NCBI GenBank assembly: GCA_017883105.1
Contig: JADGOF010000117.1
Coordinates: forward strand, 1-6,908
Source of the DNA: Acidimicrobiales bacterium
GTDB taxonomy: Bacteria > Actinomycetota > Acidimicrobiia > Acidimicrobiales > RAAP-2
Direction: 5' to 3'
DNA length: 6,908 nucleotides
Under the pieces are notes generated by a model. It saw only the letters and a list, made by a program, of their open reading frames with translations, was not told the origin of the DNA and searched no databases. The position numbers were made by a program, and so were the translations under genes. Below are positions 6,285 through 6,908 of this stretch, piece after piece; position 1 is the first letter of the stretch; each line of letters starts with the position of its first letter.

Positions 6285-6908
6285 CTAGGCACCTCGGGAT
6301 GGCGTTTCACCGATCTGATTCCGTCGGCCGGCCAACCAACAGGCGGCCATCAGCGCCAGGGCGGCGGCAACGAGCACCGGCAGGTCACCGAAGCGCACGT
6401 AGGGCGTCCATCCGACCCGTCGGGACATGGCGGAGAACACGATCTGCTGGGCGCCGAGCACCGATCGCTCCTCCAGCACGCCGCGATTGGTGATCGCCGC
6501 GCTATACCCGGTCGGCGCGGCCTGCAGCAGATCCCGGCCTTGCTCGATGGCCTGCACCTCAGCGCTGGCCAGCTCCTGGGTCGGCACCTGTGCGGTGGCA
6601 TAGGACGCAGTGTTGGTGGGGACGATCAGCAGCTGCGCGCCGGCCCGCACCGAGGAGCGCCCGCGACTGCCGTAGAGGACCTCGAAGGAGACCATGGCCC
6701 CGAGCGGGGCAGCAGGAGTCGGCAACAGCCCCGTCCCCGTCCCCGGAACGGCATCCAGTGGCACCGCCGACAGGTTGCCCAGGTGTTCGAAGAATCCCCG
6801 GTAGGGGACGTATTCGCCGAAGGGGACCCGATGGACCTTCTCGTAGCGCGAGACCAGCGTCCCGTCCGGGCCCCAGGCCACCACCTCGTTCCGGAAGGCG
6901 GTGGCCGA
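6285..6908 (-). CDS. lnt: Apolipoprotein N-acyltransferase homologue (C-terminal part, gene runs off the window)
   Basis: Lnt transfers an acyl chain from phospholipid to the N-terminal Cys of lipoproteins at the outer face of the cytoplasmic membrane. The visible 207 residues cover the later half of the nitrilase-like (carbon-nitrogen hydrolase) domain and the last membrane helix. YEKVHRVPFGEYVPYR (codons near 6798..6843) carries the catalytic Lys and the conserved Glu after it. GAMVSFEVLYGSRGR (near 6648..6701) matches the nucleophile elbow, but the expected Cys is Ser (TCC, complement of 6687..6689). TGYSAAITNRGVL follows, then WTPYVRFGDLPV and a hydrophobic segment ending CWLAGRR. The Lys-to-Ser spacing of 50 residues is close to the 52 between the catalytic Lys and Cys of E. 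coli Lnt. The first catalytic Glu and the N-terminal membrane helices lie outside the window. Family membership is firm; activity is uncertain because of the Cys-to-Ser change. Confidence 0.88.
   Translation of the reverse strand, partial: SATAFRNEVVAWGPDGTLVSRYEKVHRVPFGEYVPYRGFFEHLGNLSAVPLDAVPGTGTGLLPTPAAPLGAMVSFEVLYGSRGRSSVRAGAQLLIVPTNTASYATAQVPTQELASAEVQAIEQGRDLLQAAPTGYSAAITNRGVLEERSVLGAQQIVFSAMSRRVGWTPYVRFGDLPVLVAAALALMAACWLAGRRNQIGETPSRGA

Overview
The window is GC-rich throughout, with GTG starts, short or overlapping gene junctions and protein families typical of high-GC Actinobacteria. The wording of the lipid-acyltransferase-like and phosphoesterase-like proteins suggests a deep actinobacterial lineage such as Acidimicrobiia. 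That placement is inference from recalled sequence style, not a database result.

Layout from left to right. (1) A short minus-strand ORF (3..161) encodes a 52-residue peptide with a convincing signal peptide and a strong Shine-Dalgarno sequence. It stops right at the window edge. (2) A very large minus-strand gene (357..3623) encodes a membrane protein of about 1088 residues. Its N-terminal half looks like a calcineurin-type metallophosphoesterase whose metal-binding motifs are nearly all lost and which is split by a pair of membrane segments. Its C-terminal half is an MprF/LysX-type membrane region followed by a phosphatidylglycerol lysyltransferase-like (DUF2156) domain. (3) A 91-bp divergent intergenic region carries a perfect 9-bp inverted repeat. 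(4) acs, acetate-CoA ligase, lies on the plus strand (3715..5754). (5) A HAD phosphatase resembling the 3'-phosphatase domain of T4 polynucleotide kinase/phosphatase overlaps the end of acs by 4 bp. (6) The C-terminal part of an Lnt-type apolipoprotein N-acyltransferase (6285..6908, minus strand, running off the window) converges on it. Its catalytic Cys position is read as Ser.

No single pathway joins these genes. acs and the HAD gene probably form a two-gene transcript. The large membrane protein and the Lnt homologue both act on the cell envelope but are transcribed separately. The most interesting content is the set of apparent catalytic losses: a phosphoesterase scaffold kept without its metal ligands and fused to a lipid aminoacyltransferase, and an Lnt homologue with Ser in place of the nucleophile Cys. 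The two hairpin-forming inverted repeats (427..455 and 3669..3690) come next. I see no mobile element, CRISPR array, tRNA or rRNA.
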